Source: Bacteroidota bacterium
Lineage (GTDB): Bacteria > Bacteroidota > Bacteroidia > Chitinophagales > Chitinophagaceae
Length of the DNA stretch: 64,000 bases
Direction of reading: 5' to 3'
Assembly: GCA_018268015.1 (NCBI GenBank)
Contig: JAFDXJ010000050.1
Coordinates: 434,001-498,000 of the forward strand
Shown here piece by piece: positions 9,942-17,716 of this stretch. Under the pieces are notes generated by a model. That model did no database searches. It was not told where the DNA came from and saw nothing but the letters and a program-made list of their open reading frames with translations. Position 1 is the stretch's first letter. Every line of letters starts with the position of its first letter. The translations under genes were made by a program, and so were the position numbers.

Positions 9942-10010
9942 AAAAAATTTGAATGAATTGTTTAAGGATTATTGATTCTTATCAAAATTTTTTTCCTTAA
10001 ACAATTCGTT
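9942..10010 (-). terminator. Long hairpin with T-run behind the CHAT operon
   Basis: Arms 9952-9968 and 9994-10010 are inverted copies of about 17 bp with one G-U pair; the core AATTGTTTAAGGA / TCCTTAAACAATT is perfect. The loop is 25 nt. On the minus strand the stem directly follows the stop codon of the small membrane-protein gene and is followed by CAAA and six T residues, so it should end the CHAT operon. The arms are AT-rich and unusually long for a terminator, so another role, such as an element boundary, is possible. Confidence 0.6.
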
Positions 10011-10522
10011 TATTTTTTAATGAGTTTTAATACGGCATCGGGGATTCCTTTAACTAAAACCTTTACCAATCCTGTGACGCCTTTTATTTCATCCGAATTA
10101 CGGCCCTCTAATTTCCAGCCACCTTTTTTTGTATAAGAAAGTTTATGAGTGGCCAGTAAAACAATAAAAGATACTGCGCCTCCAAGAGCTAATATAACAC
10201 CTGCTGCCATTTCATTGTCCTCATAGTTTGACAGACTAGCAGTAAGTTGAGGTTCTGTGGCATCATTTGTAGCCATTACTTCAAGAGCAGACCGGGCAAA
10301 ATCTACGGCATCTCTCTGATCTATTTGTGTGTCATATTTTTCTTCCAGCTTTAATACATCCTGCATTTCATCCAATTTTTCAAGATTGGATGGAAGTGCA
10401 TTCAATAGAGCTCCTGTGTCCGTTTCGATAGATGAGGCAAGGGAGTTGTTTAAATAGTTGAAAAATCGAAGAACTTGAAAATCATCCATGTCTTTGATTT
10501 TTTGTAATGTATCTTTTTCCAT
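10010..10522 (-). CDS. Small membrane protein of unknown function, partner of the CHAT protein
   Basis: 170 residues that I do not recognise. Residues 1-100 are acidic and helical. One hydrophobic, glycine-rich segment lies at about 105-125 (AAGVILALGGAVSFIVLLAT), followed by a Lys/Gly-rich stretch and a C-terminal amphipathic, basic segment (GLVKVLVKGIPDAVLKLIKK). There is no signal peptide, so the protein may be inserted after synthesis or after cleavage. It starts 12 nt after the CHAT gene stop, so the two are almost certainly cotranscribed. The architecture fits a latent membrane-active effector or a membrane anchor for the protease; both are inference. Confidence 0.75.
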   Translation of the reverse strand: MEKDTLQKIKDMDDFQVLRFFNYLNNSLASSIETDTGALLNALPSNLEKLDEMQDVLKLEEKYDTQIDQRDAVDFARSALEVMATNDATEPQLTASLSNYEDNEMAAGVILALGGAVSFIVLLATHKLSYTKKGGWKLEGRNSDEIKGVTGLVKVLVKGIPDAVLKLIKK

Positions 10523-10534
10523 ATTAGTTTAGTT

Positions 10535-12961
10535 TTAAAGTTTCCAATTACCGGATAAAATGAGACCTCCCCAAAAATAGATATTTAATTTGTCAGAAGG
10601 CAGATCACTCCTTAAAATTTGCCTCATCGCCTGTGTGTATGCCTCAGCCTTTGACATTCCTTTATTTAACCATTTTTCATAGAACAAGATACAAAATTTA
10701 TTAACCCAAAAAATATCAATGTCCCATGCTGCACTGAGTAAACTGTCTGCACCACAATAAAAGGCTGCCCATTCCATTCCGATTGCATCTCCCCCAACTC
10801 CTTCTTTGGACCTCCCACTTACACAAGCCTGGAATGTAACATGTGATTTTCCAAAAAGGTCCGGTAATGTAAGTAACTTTTCAGGGCTCAGCAGGTTATC
10901 GGTTTTATAGTATTCAAAATCTGCCCGAAGCATTGGGGCCAGATCATTTTCATTCATCAATAGGCCACTATTATAAAATGGATTGTTTTTTTCATGTTCT
11001 TCAAAATCGCCATTGGGAAAAACCCCATGAGCTGCAAAATGGACAATGGCTTTTTCAGTGATTTCAGTTTTCATTTTCTGAAGAGTAGCCGGGGGTAAAA
11101 TAAACGGCATTGAGATATTTTTTTGCAACCATAGATAAACTTCTTTAAAAGCATTTAACTTGTTTATATTTTGCTCATCCTGTTTTGCAGGTATGGAATA
11201 ACAAACAATTTTTTCTTTTTTCAATGGCTCATCATCCATTAAGGAAATTAACTGGAAAGCATTATGTATTCTGGATAAAGAAAACCATTCTATCAAATAT
11301 TTGTCTTTGAAGCGAACATATTGAAATGGGAAAAGCTGTAAATCCCCATCCTGCGAATATATGATATGATCATTTTCTTTTAAGTCTCCTTCCTCCATTG
11401 CAAATGATAAAACCTTTATGATCTCACTCAGGTCTGTACTTAGATCTACCTTTTTTTTAGCACCAAATAAACCGGTAGATATATTATCCCAATTTTCCGG
11501 GCTTTGATAATTCTTTTGCACCCATCCTTGTAATACTTTTTTTGTAATACGGTTTGTTCCCAATTGATGATATTTTCCATTTGAAGTTACTAAAATTGAT
11601 AGGGCAACTTCATCATCAACAAAAATACTTAGGTAGTGGACTTTTTCTTTTTGCAATACTCCGACAAGTTTATTATTCAATTCATTTACAGGTAGTCTTT
11701 GTCTTCCTGATTTTTCATACATCAAATCATTTAAAGATCTTCCTTTAGAAGCTTCCACCGTCTTCAATACGCCACGAGTGTTTTTTAACACCGCATAGTT
11801 TCGTATTAGCATATTAAAAAGGAATGGAAAGCGGTTAAATACACCGGCTCTTTCCTGCTTGTCTGATATGGATGAATAAATTTTTTCAAGGTTTTCGTAC
11901 AATCTTTCAAATGCATCTATCGCCTTCTGACATTCATCAAGTAAGCCATATCCTGTACCTATGTTCCATAAAATAAAGTTCTCATCCGAAGGAAATTTAT
12001 TTTCAAAAAAGCGAAGTAATGTTTCCAAAGTTTCTACTGCGCTTTTCAATTCAGCGATATCAGGGTTTTCAGAGAAAATAACTTCCGCCATTTTACTCAC
12101 CGTTGTTCGTTTTGAAGTAACTGAGGAATCATCTTTGGCGCCTAGAATTTGGAAAAATGCTGCATTCTTTTCAGTGATTTTCGCACACAGTTCCTCTATT
12201 CTTTTATCATCCTGGCAATCTTGCAGTTGTTGAACAAGATCGCGTATATCTTTCAGTTGCTGTATTTCCTGTGGAGAAGGTTTACCCATTTCCATAGCCT
12301 GCTCCAGTGAATTCAACATGCCTAGGATGGATTCTTTCATTTTTGCCGATTTAAGCGAATCAGATTCCTCCGGCAAAACATCCACCCTGGTAAACAATCT
12401 TCTCAATTTTTCTGCCACATCATCATAATGTGTCCTATTAAAATTTTGAATTTTATCCGGAACTAATTTGTTGAATTCCTTTCTTGCTTCTTCAGGTTGA
12501 TTGGCTGAGAGATAAAGATCAATGGCTTTTAACTTAGCCGAATCAAAAATATTTTCTGTAATATTCCCGGGATATTTATTACAAATTTGCTTATATAGTT
12601 CAATGCCTGTTTTGAAATCTCCTGTATCGAGATAGCTGGCCAGTATGTAGTAAGCCGATGATCCCGCATAGTATATCGCCTCCTCTTTTCTTTTTGTAAA
12701 GGTTGCTTGTAAATACGAATCAACGCAAAAATATGTAGCATAAGCAAAAACGAATGACTGATCATAATCGTGTGTAAAATAGTATATACCTGCAAGGGAA
12801 TCAAGAGCTGTGATTACATAATAAGGGTCGTTTGATTCAATGGAATCTAAAGCGCTATCCGTATTCATTGTATGAGGGCTGTTTTTGACTTCATCTTTAA
12901 TAGAAGAAAAATCATTTCTGCAAAAGCCATCAATGATCTTATTAACTTTGGTTATATCCAT
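10535..12961 (-). CDS. TPR-like / CHAT-domain (caspase-like) protein
   Basis: 808 residues, cytoplasmic. About 1-430 is all-helical: TPR-like pairs at roughly 45-180, a Gln/Asp-rich coiled-coil-like stretch at 215-275, and another TPR-like block at 305-420 (LLDECQKAIDAFERLYENLE). The C-terminal 370 residues form a CHAT domain, a clan CD cysteine-peptidase fold related to separase and caspases. The likely catalytic pair is His645 in HFAAHG and Cys713 in FQACVSG, followed by GADSLLSAAWDIDI; both are present, so an active protease is expected. TPR-CHAT proteins include the Csx29 protease of type III-E CRISPR. Here there is no CRISPR locus, only a 170-residue membrane protein downstream. Confidence 0.9.
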   Translation of the reverse strand: MDITKVNKIIDGFCRNDFSSIKDEVKNSPHTMNTDSALDSIESNDPYYVITALDSLAGIYYFTHDYDQSFVFAYATYFCVDSYLQATFTKRKEEAIYYAGSSAYYILASYLDTGDFKTGIELYKQICNKYPGNITENIFDSAKLKAIDLYLSANQPEEARKEFNKLVPDKIQNFNRTHYDDVAEKLRRLFTRVDVLPEESDSLKSAKMKESILGMLNSLEQAMEMGKPSPQEIQQLKDIRDLVQQLQDCQDDKRIEELCAKITEKNAAFFQILGAKDDSSVTSKRTTVSKMAEVIFSENPDIAELKSAVETLETLLRFFENKFPSDENFILWNIGTGYGLLDECQKAIDAFERLYENLEKIYSSISDKQERAGVFNRFPFLFNMLIRNYAVLKNTRGVLKTVEASKGRSLNDLMYEKSGRQRLPVNELNNKLVGVLQKEKVHYLSIFVDDEVALSILVTSNGKYHQLGTNRITKKVLQGWVQKNYQSPENWDNISTGLFGAKKKVDLSTDLSEIIKVLSFAMEEGDLKENDHIIYSQDGDLQLFPFQYVRFKDKYLIEWFSLSRIHNAFQLISLMDDEPLKKEKIVCYSIPAKQDEQNINKLNAFKEVYLWLQKNISMPFILPPATLQKMKTEITEKAIVHFAAHGVFPNGDFEEHEKNNPFYNSGLLMNENDLAPMLRADFEYYKTDNLLSPEKLLTLPDLFGKSHVTFQACVSGRSKEGVGGDAIGMEWAAFYCGADSLLSAAWDIDIFWVNKFCILFYEKWLNKGMSKAEAYTQAMRQILRSDLPSDKLNIYFWGGLILSGNWKL

Positions 12962-13274
12962 GAATACACTTTTAAGATTCGTATAACTAAACTATGATGA
13001 ATAATTTAATTCTGAAGAAAATAAATGAATTGTCTTAAAATGTCTTGATGAATTCAATTTTTATCAAAATATCATTATAAACCAATTCATTCGGTAATTT
13101 TATTGATTCAAATTTGTATTTGAAATATTTCTGTACTTTTCCATTTCTAATCCTTCATAAGGTTATTGAAAAATTGATGAGAAATCTTTGAAAAGGAAAA
13201 ATGGTTTGAAGTTTTTTCTATCATTCAAATTTTATCCTCCATTGAATAAATAAGTCTTCAATACAATTTAAAAA
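12962..13274. other. Intergenic region between the CHAT gene and the degenerate AAA+ gene
   Basis: About 313 nt, very AT-rich, between divergent genes. I see no open frame or stable RNA fold. A weak plus-strand promoter candidate is TTTG at 13113-13116, a 17-nt spacer and TACTTTTC at 13134-13141 (one mismatch to TAnnTTTG). A weak minus-strand candidate reads TAGTTTAG (one mismatch) about 35 nt ahead of the CHAT start. Confidence 0.4.
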
Positions 13275-13820
13275 TTGAAAGTGAACAATCAACCAATCAA
13301 AGAATTTGCTTTTGCCAAATTTACTAAAGTGCCTGCATTAGTCAAAGCACATACCCTTCCGTCAAATGTGCATGCATTTTGGGATAAAAAGGCAAAACAA
13401 GTTATTCCGGCATCGCATGAAAATCATCCACCACTTCGCCTTATTTTAAACCATCGGGATCATGAAATAAACCAGCATATACCTCTTTTATTGTCATCAA
13501 AATTTAAAAAAAGTATATATCAGATCCATCTCACACAAATGATTGGTAAATATATTGGTGAAACAGAAAAAAATATTGACCAAATATTTCAGCAAGCTGA
13601 AGAAAAAAATTGGATACTATTTTTTGATGAAGCCGATTCATTATTTGGAAAGCGAACCGAGGTGAAGGATGCGCATGACAAATATGCCAATCAGGAAATC
13701 AGTTATCTTTTACAAAAGATTGAAAATTCCAAAGGGATTATTTTAATAAACTGCTTAAACGTAAACTGTACTCAAAACCTTGCTAAATACAAATTCCAAG
13801 CACTTTCTGAAGTTCATTAG
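13275..13820 (+). CDS. Degenerate AAA+ ATPase-like protein lacking Walker A; possible pseudogene
   Basis: 181 residues. From residue 90 it closely resembles AAA+ ATPases found with contractile injection systems and in Bacteroidota generally: GKYIGETEKNIDQIF, Walker B ILFFDEAD (114-121), then FGKRTEVKDAHDKYANQE and YLLQKIE. Where the Walker A (GPxGTGKT) should stand the sequence reads NHRDHEINQ at about 59-67 with no length change, so ATP binding should be lost. After sensor 1 the protein ends in an unrelated 20-residue tail; the arginine-finger and lid regions are absent. TTG start at 13275, or GTG at 13281. It overlaps the converging tsaC by 4 nt. Either a decaying copy or a regulatory paralogue. 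Confidence 0.55.
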   Translation: MKVNNQPIKEFAFAKFTKVPALVKAHTLPSNVHAFWDKKAKQVIPASHENHPPLRLILNHRDHEINQHIPLLLSSKFKKSIYQIHLTQMIGKYIGETEKNIDQIFQQAEEKNWILFFDEADSLFGKRTEVKDAHDKYANQEISYLLQKIENSKGIILINCLNVNCTQNLAKYKFQALSEVH

Positions 13821-14389
13821 TTTCTGATAATCTTTGCTGTGCCCTGTTCCCACTGAATGATCATGGATGCTTGTGCGGGCTTTAGATCATCTTGCCTGTA
13901 TTGTACCGTGTAATCAACGCCTTCCATAATTTGATGATTAATTTCCGGAAAAATTGCAGGCGCTTTCTCTCCTGAAAAATTTGCCGAAGTGCTTAACAGA
14001 GGTTTCCCAAAACGCCGTATTAATGCTTTACAAAAAGGATCTTTACAAATACGGATGGCTACAGAACCATTTATAGCAATGGCATTTTCAGCAATCCCGA
14101 TGGCGTGTTGATAAATGACCGTTACCGGCCTGTCTTGCATTTCCAAAAAATTAAATACCTCCATATCGGGTGAAGCGGTATATTTTAATATATCATTTTC
14201 TGTAGCTACAAGTACTACAAAGCTTTTTTCAGCAGGCCTTCTTTTGAGTTGAATGATTCTTTCAACTGCTTTTTCATTCGTTGCATCGCAACCAAGACCC
14301 CAAATCGTATCGGTTGGGTATAAAATAATCCCATTATGTGCTAAAGTTTCCAGGCATTTTTCCAGATCAGGTTTAAAATCTTTCAACAT
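13817..14389 (-). CDS. tsaC: L-threonylcarbamoyladenylate synthase (Sua5/YciO/YrdC family)
   Basis: Makes threonylcarbamoyl-AMP from threonine, bicarbonate and ATP, the first step of the universal t6A37 tRNA modification. The 190 residues match the single-domain TsaC type. Visible motifs are YPTDTIWGLGCDA near residue 24, the KRRPAEKSF nucleotide/bicarbonate loop near 50 and LLSTSANFSGE near 131. It overlaps the upstream glycosyltransferase gene by 7 nt, implying coupled translation. Essential in many bacteria. Confidence 0.93.
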   Translation of the reverse strand: MLKDFKPDLEKCLETLAHNGIILYPTDTIWGLGCDATNEKAVERIIQLKRRPAEKSFVVLVATENDILKYTASPDMEVFNFLEMQDRPVTVIYQHAIGIAENAIAINGSVAIRICKDPFCKALIRRFGKPLLSTSANFSGEKAPAIFPEINHQIMEGVDYTVQYRQDDLKPAQASMIIQWEQGTAKIIRN

Positions 14390-15537
14390 GCTAAAGTTTT
14401 TTTATATTCTTCCATCACAGCTTGAGCACATTTTTCTCTGGTAAATTGCTGTGCATGATTCCAGCCCTTTTGTATTAAAGACTGACGTAAGTCCTTATTT
14501 GAAATTATTTCTTCCATTTGAGTTGCCAGCGCCTCCGAATCATTTGGTGAAATGTAGACGGCCCCCTCTCCTCCTGCTTCCGGCAATGAGGATATATTCG
14601 AAGTAATAACAGGAATGTGACTGCAAAGTGCTTCCAGAACCGGAATACCAAATCCCTCGAAAACAGAAGGATAAATCATACCTAATGCTTGTTGATAAAT
14701 TGCCGGGAAATCTGTCGCCAGAACATACCCCGGTAAATGAGCAGTCTTTTCCCGTTCGCTTAAGAATAAAACAAATCGTTCTAATTGATTTGTTTTTAAA
14801 AAATTTTTCACTTGTTGTTTATAACTGCCCCCATCTCCAATGACCACCAATGGAATTTTATTTTTGATCTTCGTCATAGCCTGGCAAATCAGCATGAGAT
14901 TTTTCCTATCAATAATAGAGCCGGTATAAAGAAAGAAAAGATCTGGTAAATCATATAATTCCCTGATACGTTTTTTTTCCATTTCATTGACATCATTAAA
15001 AAAACGTTCATCGCAACTTTGATAGCAAACGGCAATTTTTTCTTCGGGAATATTGTATAATTCAATTAAATCCTGCTTTGTTTGTTGGCTGATAGCAATA
15101 ATTTTATCTGCATGCCTGCAAGCATACTGAAATTTAAAGCGATAAATTTTCCGATCTATTAAGGGATATTGTTCCGGGAATCTTTCAAAAATCAAGTCAT
15201 GAATGGTAACCACGCTTTTGATTTTTGTTTTATCAATGTCTTTGGGAATTTCATGGCTTAAGCCATGATATAAATCAATCTTATTTTTCAAGAGGTCTGA
15301 TTTCACTAAACTACTTCGCCACAATTTTCTGAAACTTCGTGTAGCTAAAGTTGTAGGGGTAATAATTTGAATATTTTTAAATGCAGATGTATCAAAACGA
15401 TCTGTGATCAATGGTGTACAGGGAAAATAACTTTCATTCGGGAAATAGGTAGCCAGTGAGCGAATGAGCGTACGGCTATAGTGGCCCAGTCCGGTGCCAT
15501 TTGTAAAAGCGCGTTTTGCATCAAAGGCTATATTCAT
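14383..15537 (-). CDS. Glycosyltransferase family 4 protein
   Basis: 384 residues with the GT-B two-domain architecture. The N-terminus NIAFDAKRAFTNGTGLGHYS is the acceptor-side loop typical of mannosyltransferase-like GT4 enzymes. The C-terminal nucleotide-sugar domain has the ExFGxxxxE motif FEGFGIPVLEAL and PVITSNISSLPEAGG. Donor and acceptor are unknown. It overlaps tsaC by 7 nt and its start overlaps nothing real upstream; it is divergent from dapD. It lies outside the large polysaccharide locus, so it may serve a separate glycan. Confidence 0.9.
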   Translation of the reverse strand: MNIAFDAKRAFTNGTGLGHYSRTLIRSLATYFPNESYFPCTPLITDRFDTSAFKNIQIITPTTLATRSFRKLWRSSLVKSDLLKNKIDLYHGLSHEIPKDIDKTKIKSVVTIHDLIFERFPEQYPLIDRKIYRFKFQYACRHADKIIAISQQTKQDLIELYNIPEEKIAVCYQSCDERFFNDVNEMEKKRIRELYDLPDLFFLYTGSIIDRKNLMLICQAMTKIKNKIPLVVIGDGGSYKQQVKNFLKTNQLERFVLFLSEREKTAHLPGYVLATDFPAIYQQALGMIYPSVFEGFGIPVLEALCSHIPVITSNISSLPEAGGEGAVYISPNDSEALATQMEEIISNKDLRQSLIQKGWNHAQQFTREKCAQAVMEEYKKTLAC

Positions 15538-15614
15538 TTCTATTCAATTTTTACAAAATTGCACTAACTTTTTTATTATTTATAAATCCGTTTTATACAT
15601 CTTACCGGAAACTA

Positions 15615-15622
15615 TACTTTTG
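15615..15622 (+). promoter_or_regulatory. -7 promoter element just ahead of dapD
   Basis: TACTTTTG matches TAnnTTTG exactly, followed by an A-rich run and the dapD ATG only 11 nt later. If used, the leader would be about 4-6 nt. The same layout, with an A-run before the start codon, is seen at 29892. Confidence 0.4.
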
Positions 15623-15632
15623 TATAAAAAAA

Positions 15633-16445
15633 ATGGAACTTAAACAATATATACTAGATGTCTGGAATAACCGGGCTCTTTTGGAAGAAGAGAAATATGT
15701 ACAGGCTGTTCAGGCGACCATCCTGGAAATTGACAAAGGATACTTACGAGCTGCAGAAAAAATAAATGATCAATGGCATGCAGTGGAATGGGTGAAACAA
15801 GCCATCCTATTGTATTTTGCTATTTCTAAGATGAAAACACATGATCTTCCTCCCTTTGAATTTCATGATAAAATACCCTTAAAAAAGGATTACAAATCAT
15901 TAGGCATACGAGCTGTACCACATGCTGTGGCTCGCTATGGAGCATACATTGCTCCGCAGGTTATTCTCATGCCAAGTTACGTAAATATTGGCGCATATGT
16001 CGGTGAAGGTACAATGGTGGATACCTGGGCAACTGTAGGTAGTTGTGCGCAAATAGGTAGCCACGTTCATCTGAGCGGAGGTGTAGGTATTGGCGGTGTT
16101 TTAGAACCATTGCAGGCAACACCTGTAATTGTTGAAGACAATTGCTTTATTGGCAGCCGATGTATTATTGTTGAAGGGGTTATAATTGAAAGAGAAGCGG
16201 TATTGGGTGCCAATGTTGTATTAACGCAATCTACAAAAATCATAGACGTCAGTAGCTCTAAACCAATAGAATATAAAGGAAGAGTCCCGGCACGCAGTGT
16301 AGTTATACCCGGAAGCTATACAAAGTCTTTTCCGGCAGGAAATTACCAGGTAAACTGCGCTTTGATAATAGGTAAAAGAAAAGAAAGCACTGATACCAAA
16401 ACCAGCCTGAATGATGCATTACGTGATTTTCAGGTAAGCGCCTGA
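15633..16445 (+). CDS. dapD: 2,3,4,5-tetrahydropyridine-2,6-dicarboxylate N-succinyltransferase
   Basis: Transfers succinyl from succinyl-CoA to tetrahydrodipicolinate in the succinylase branch of lysine/meso-diaminopimelate synthesis. The 270 residues have an N-terminal helical domain and a left-handed beta-helix of hexapeptide repeats from about 105 (YIAPQVILMPSYVNIGAYVG) through GGVGIGGVLEPLQATPVIVE, as in E. coli DapD. I chose the ATG at 15633 (MELKQYILDVWNN), because a longer frame from 15516 would add a 39-residue hydrophobic stretch overlapping the divergent glycosyltransferase start and absent from the family. Confidence 0.96.
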   Translation: MELKQYILDVWNNRALLEEEKYVQAVQATILEIDKGYLRAAEKINDQWHAVEWVKQAILLYFAISKMKTHDLPPFEFHDKIPLKKDYKSLGIRAVPHAVARYGAYIAPQVILMPSYVNIGAYVGEGTMVDTWATVGSCAQIGSHVHLSGGVGIGGVLEPLQATPVIVEDNCFIGSRCIIVEGVIIEREAVLGANVVLTQSTKIIDVSSSKPIEYKGRVPARSVVIPGSYTKSFPAGNYQVNCALIIGKRKESTDTKTSLNDALRDFQVSA

Positions 16446-16560
16446 TCTTTTACCGATTAAATCCTGCCATTTACCGACGATAAAACACAGATCATCTAAA
16501 AACACTTTCCCGGGTTTTTATTGTGAAATACTTTTACATCATCATCAAAAAAAATACATC

Positions 16561-17304
16561 ATGTCAAAGTACAATCCTCCATCTCCTCAAAAAAGAATGT
16601 GGACAGGCGTTTTCATTATCGGCGCAGGAATTTTGTTTTTACTTCATCGTATGGGAGTACTTTTTCCTTCATGGTTTTTCGATTGGCCTATGATACTCAT
16701 AGCCATTGGATTATTAACCGGTTTACAGAATAATTTCAGGAATAATGCATGGATCATCCTAATCCTTTTAGGAGCGCTCTTTATAGTTAATGATAATATG
16801 ATGGGCTGGGAAATGCAAAAATATGTATGGCCCATAGCGATCATTTTATTTGGTATATTTTTTCTTACAAGAAAAAAAAGTTGCTCCAGATTCAACCACA
16901 GACAAATGGGACCCATAGCATCCAATGATGGCCCATCCGGGAGTGGTGATGCCAATAATCTGAACCAGGAATTTATTGACTGTAATGCTTTCCTCGGCGG
17001 CATCAAAAAAAAAGTAGTTTCTAAAAATTTCCAGGGAGGTAATATTAGTTGTGTGATGGCCGGAGCCGAAATAGACCTTTCTCAAGCGGATATACAACAA
17101 CCGGTGACCATTGAAATCTCACAACTTTTTGCAGGTGTCAAATTAGTGGTACCATCACATTGGGATGTTAAAAGCGAAGTCACTGCCGTTTTAGGCGGCT
17201 TTGATGACAAGCGCAATATTTCTTCAAATTTAATTGATCATAATAAAATACTGACAATTAAAGGAAGTACAATGTTTGGAGGCGTAGAAATATTAAGTTA
17301 CTAA
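16561..17304 (+). CDS. LiaF-like membrane protein with C-terminal cell-wall-stress domain
   Basis: 247 residues. The first 105 hold about four hydrophobic helices (for instance GVFIIGAGILFLLHRMGVLF and AIILFGIFFLTRKKS), the DUF5668/LiaI-like part. After a Gly/Ser/Asn linker, the last 100 residues form a beta-rich domain (FLGGIKKKVVSKNFQGGNIS, MAGAEIDLSQ, MFGGVEIL) as in LiaF C-terminal and polymer-forming domains. In Firmicutes LiaF restrains a sensor kinase responding to wall damage. Here a LytS-type kinase and LytTR regulator lie two genes downstream, which supports a signalling role by inference. Confidence 0.85.
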   Translation: MSKYNPPSPQKRMWTGVFIIGAGILFLLHRMGVLFPSWFFDWPMILIAIGLLTGLQNNFRNNAWIILILLGALFIVNDNMMGWEMQKYVWPIAIILFGIFFLTRKKSCSRFNHRQMGPIASNDGPSGSGDANNLNQEFIDCNAFLGGIKKKVVSKNFQGGNISCVMAGAEIDLSQADIQQPVTIEISQLFAGVKLVVPSHWDVKSEVTAVLGGFDDKRNISSNLIDHNKILTIKGSTMFGGVEILSY

Positions 17305-17354
17305 GTAACTGTCATTATCCATAAAATTATTGTTCCTTTCAAAATAAATTTGTC

Positions 17355-17714
17355 ATGAATTGGTATCTGGTCACTATGATTTTTCGCCTTCAATATGTTG
17401 GAGGAAACCCAACACTGCAATTTGATGAACAAATTCGTATTATCGAAGCAGAAGATAAATTAGAAGCATTTCATAAAGCCAGGCGGATAGGGCATCTCGA
17501 AGAAGACCCGGTACCCCATACTCCTGAAAAGCCCGTGTGGTGGCAGTTTGTGGATATAACGAGTCTTATTAAATTAGAACCACATAAGGATGGTGCAGAA
17601 ATATTTTCTCATATACATGAAGTAGATCAAGCTGAACTATATTTGAAAAAAATCCGTATAAATGCAAAAGCTATACTGGAAGGATGTTTAGAAGAAACCC
17701 TTGAAATAATTTAG
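17355..17714 (+). CDS. DUF4288-like protein
   Basis: 119 residues, soluble, starting NWYLVTMIFRLQYVGG and continuing with FDEQIRIIEAEDKLEAFHKA, a pattern I associate with DUF4288: a small alpha/beta protein with conserved N-terminal WYL and a central Trp-Trp (PVWWQFVDI). No function is known to me. It lies 50 nt after the LiaF-like gene, and the coding frame of the sensor kinase begins at or just after its stop. A TAAATTTG sequence 2 nt before its ATG is probably coincidental. Confidence 0.75.
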   Translation: MNWYLVTMIFRLQYVGGNPTLQFDEQIRIIEAEDKLEAFHKARRIGHLEEDPVPHTPEKPVWWQFVDITSLIKLEPHKDGAEIFSHIHEVDQAELYLKKIRINAKAILEGCLEETLEII

Positions 17715-17716
17715 TC

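Noticed and set aside
17345..17352. TAAATTTG -7-like box 2 nt before the DUF4288-like ATG
   Set aside because: Would put the transcript start inside the coding sequence; probably chance in AT-rich DNA.
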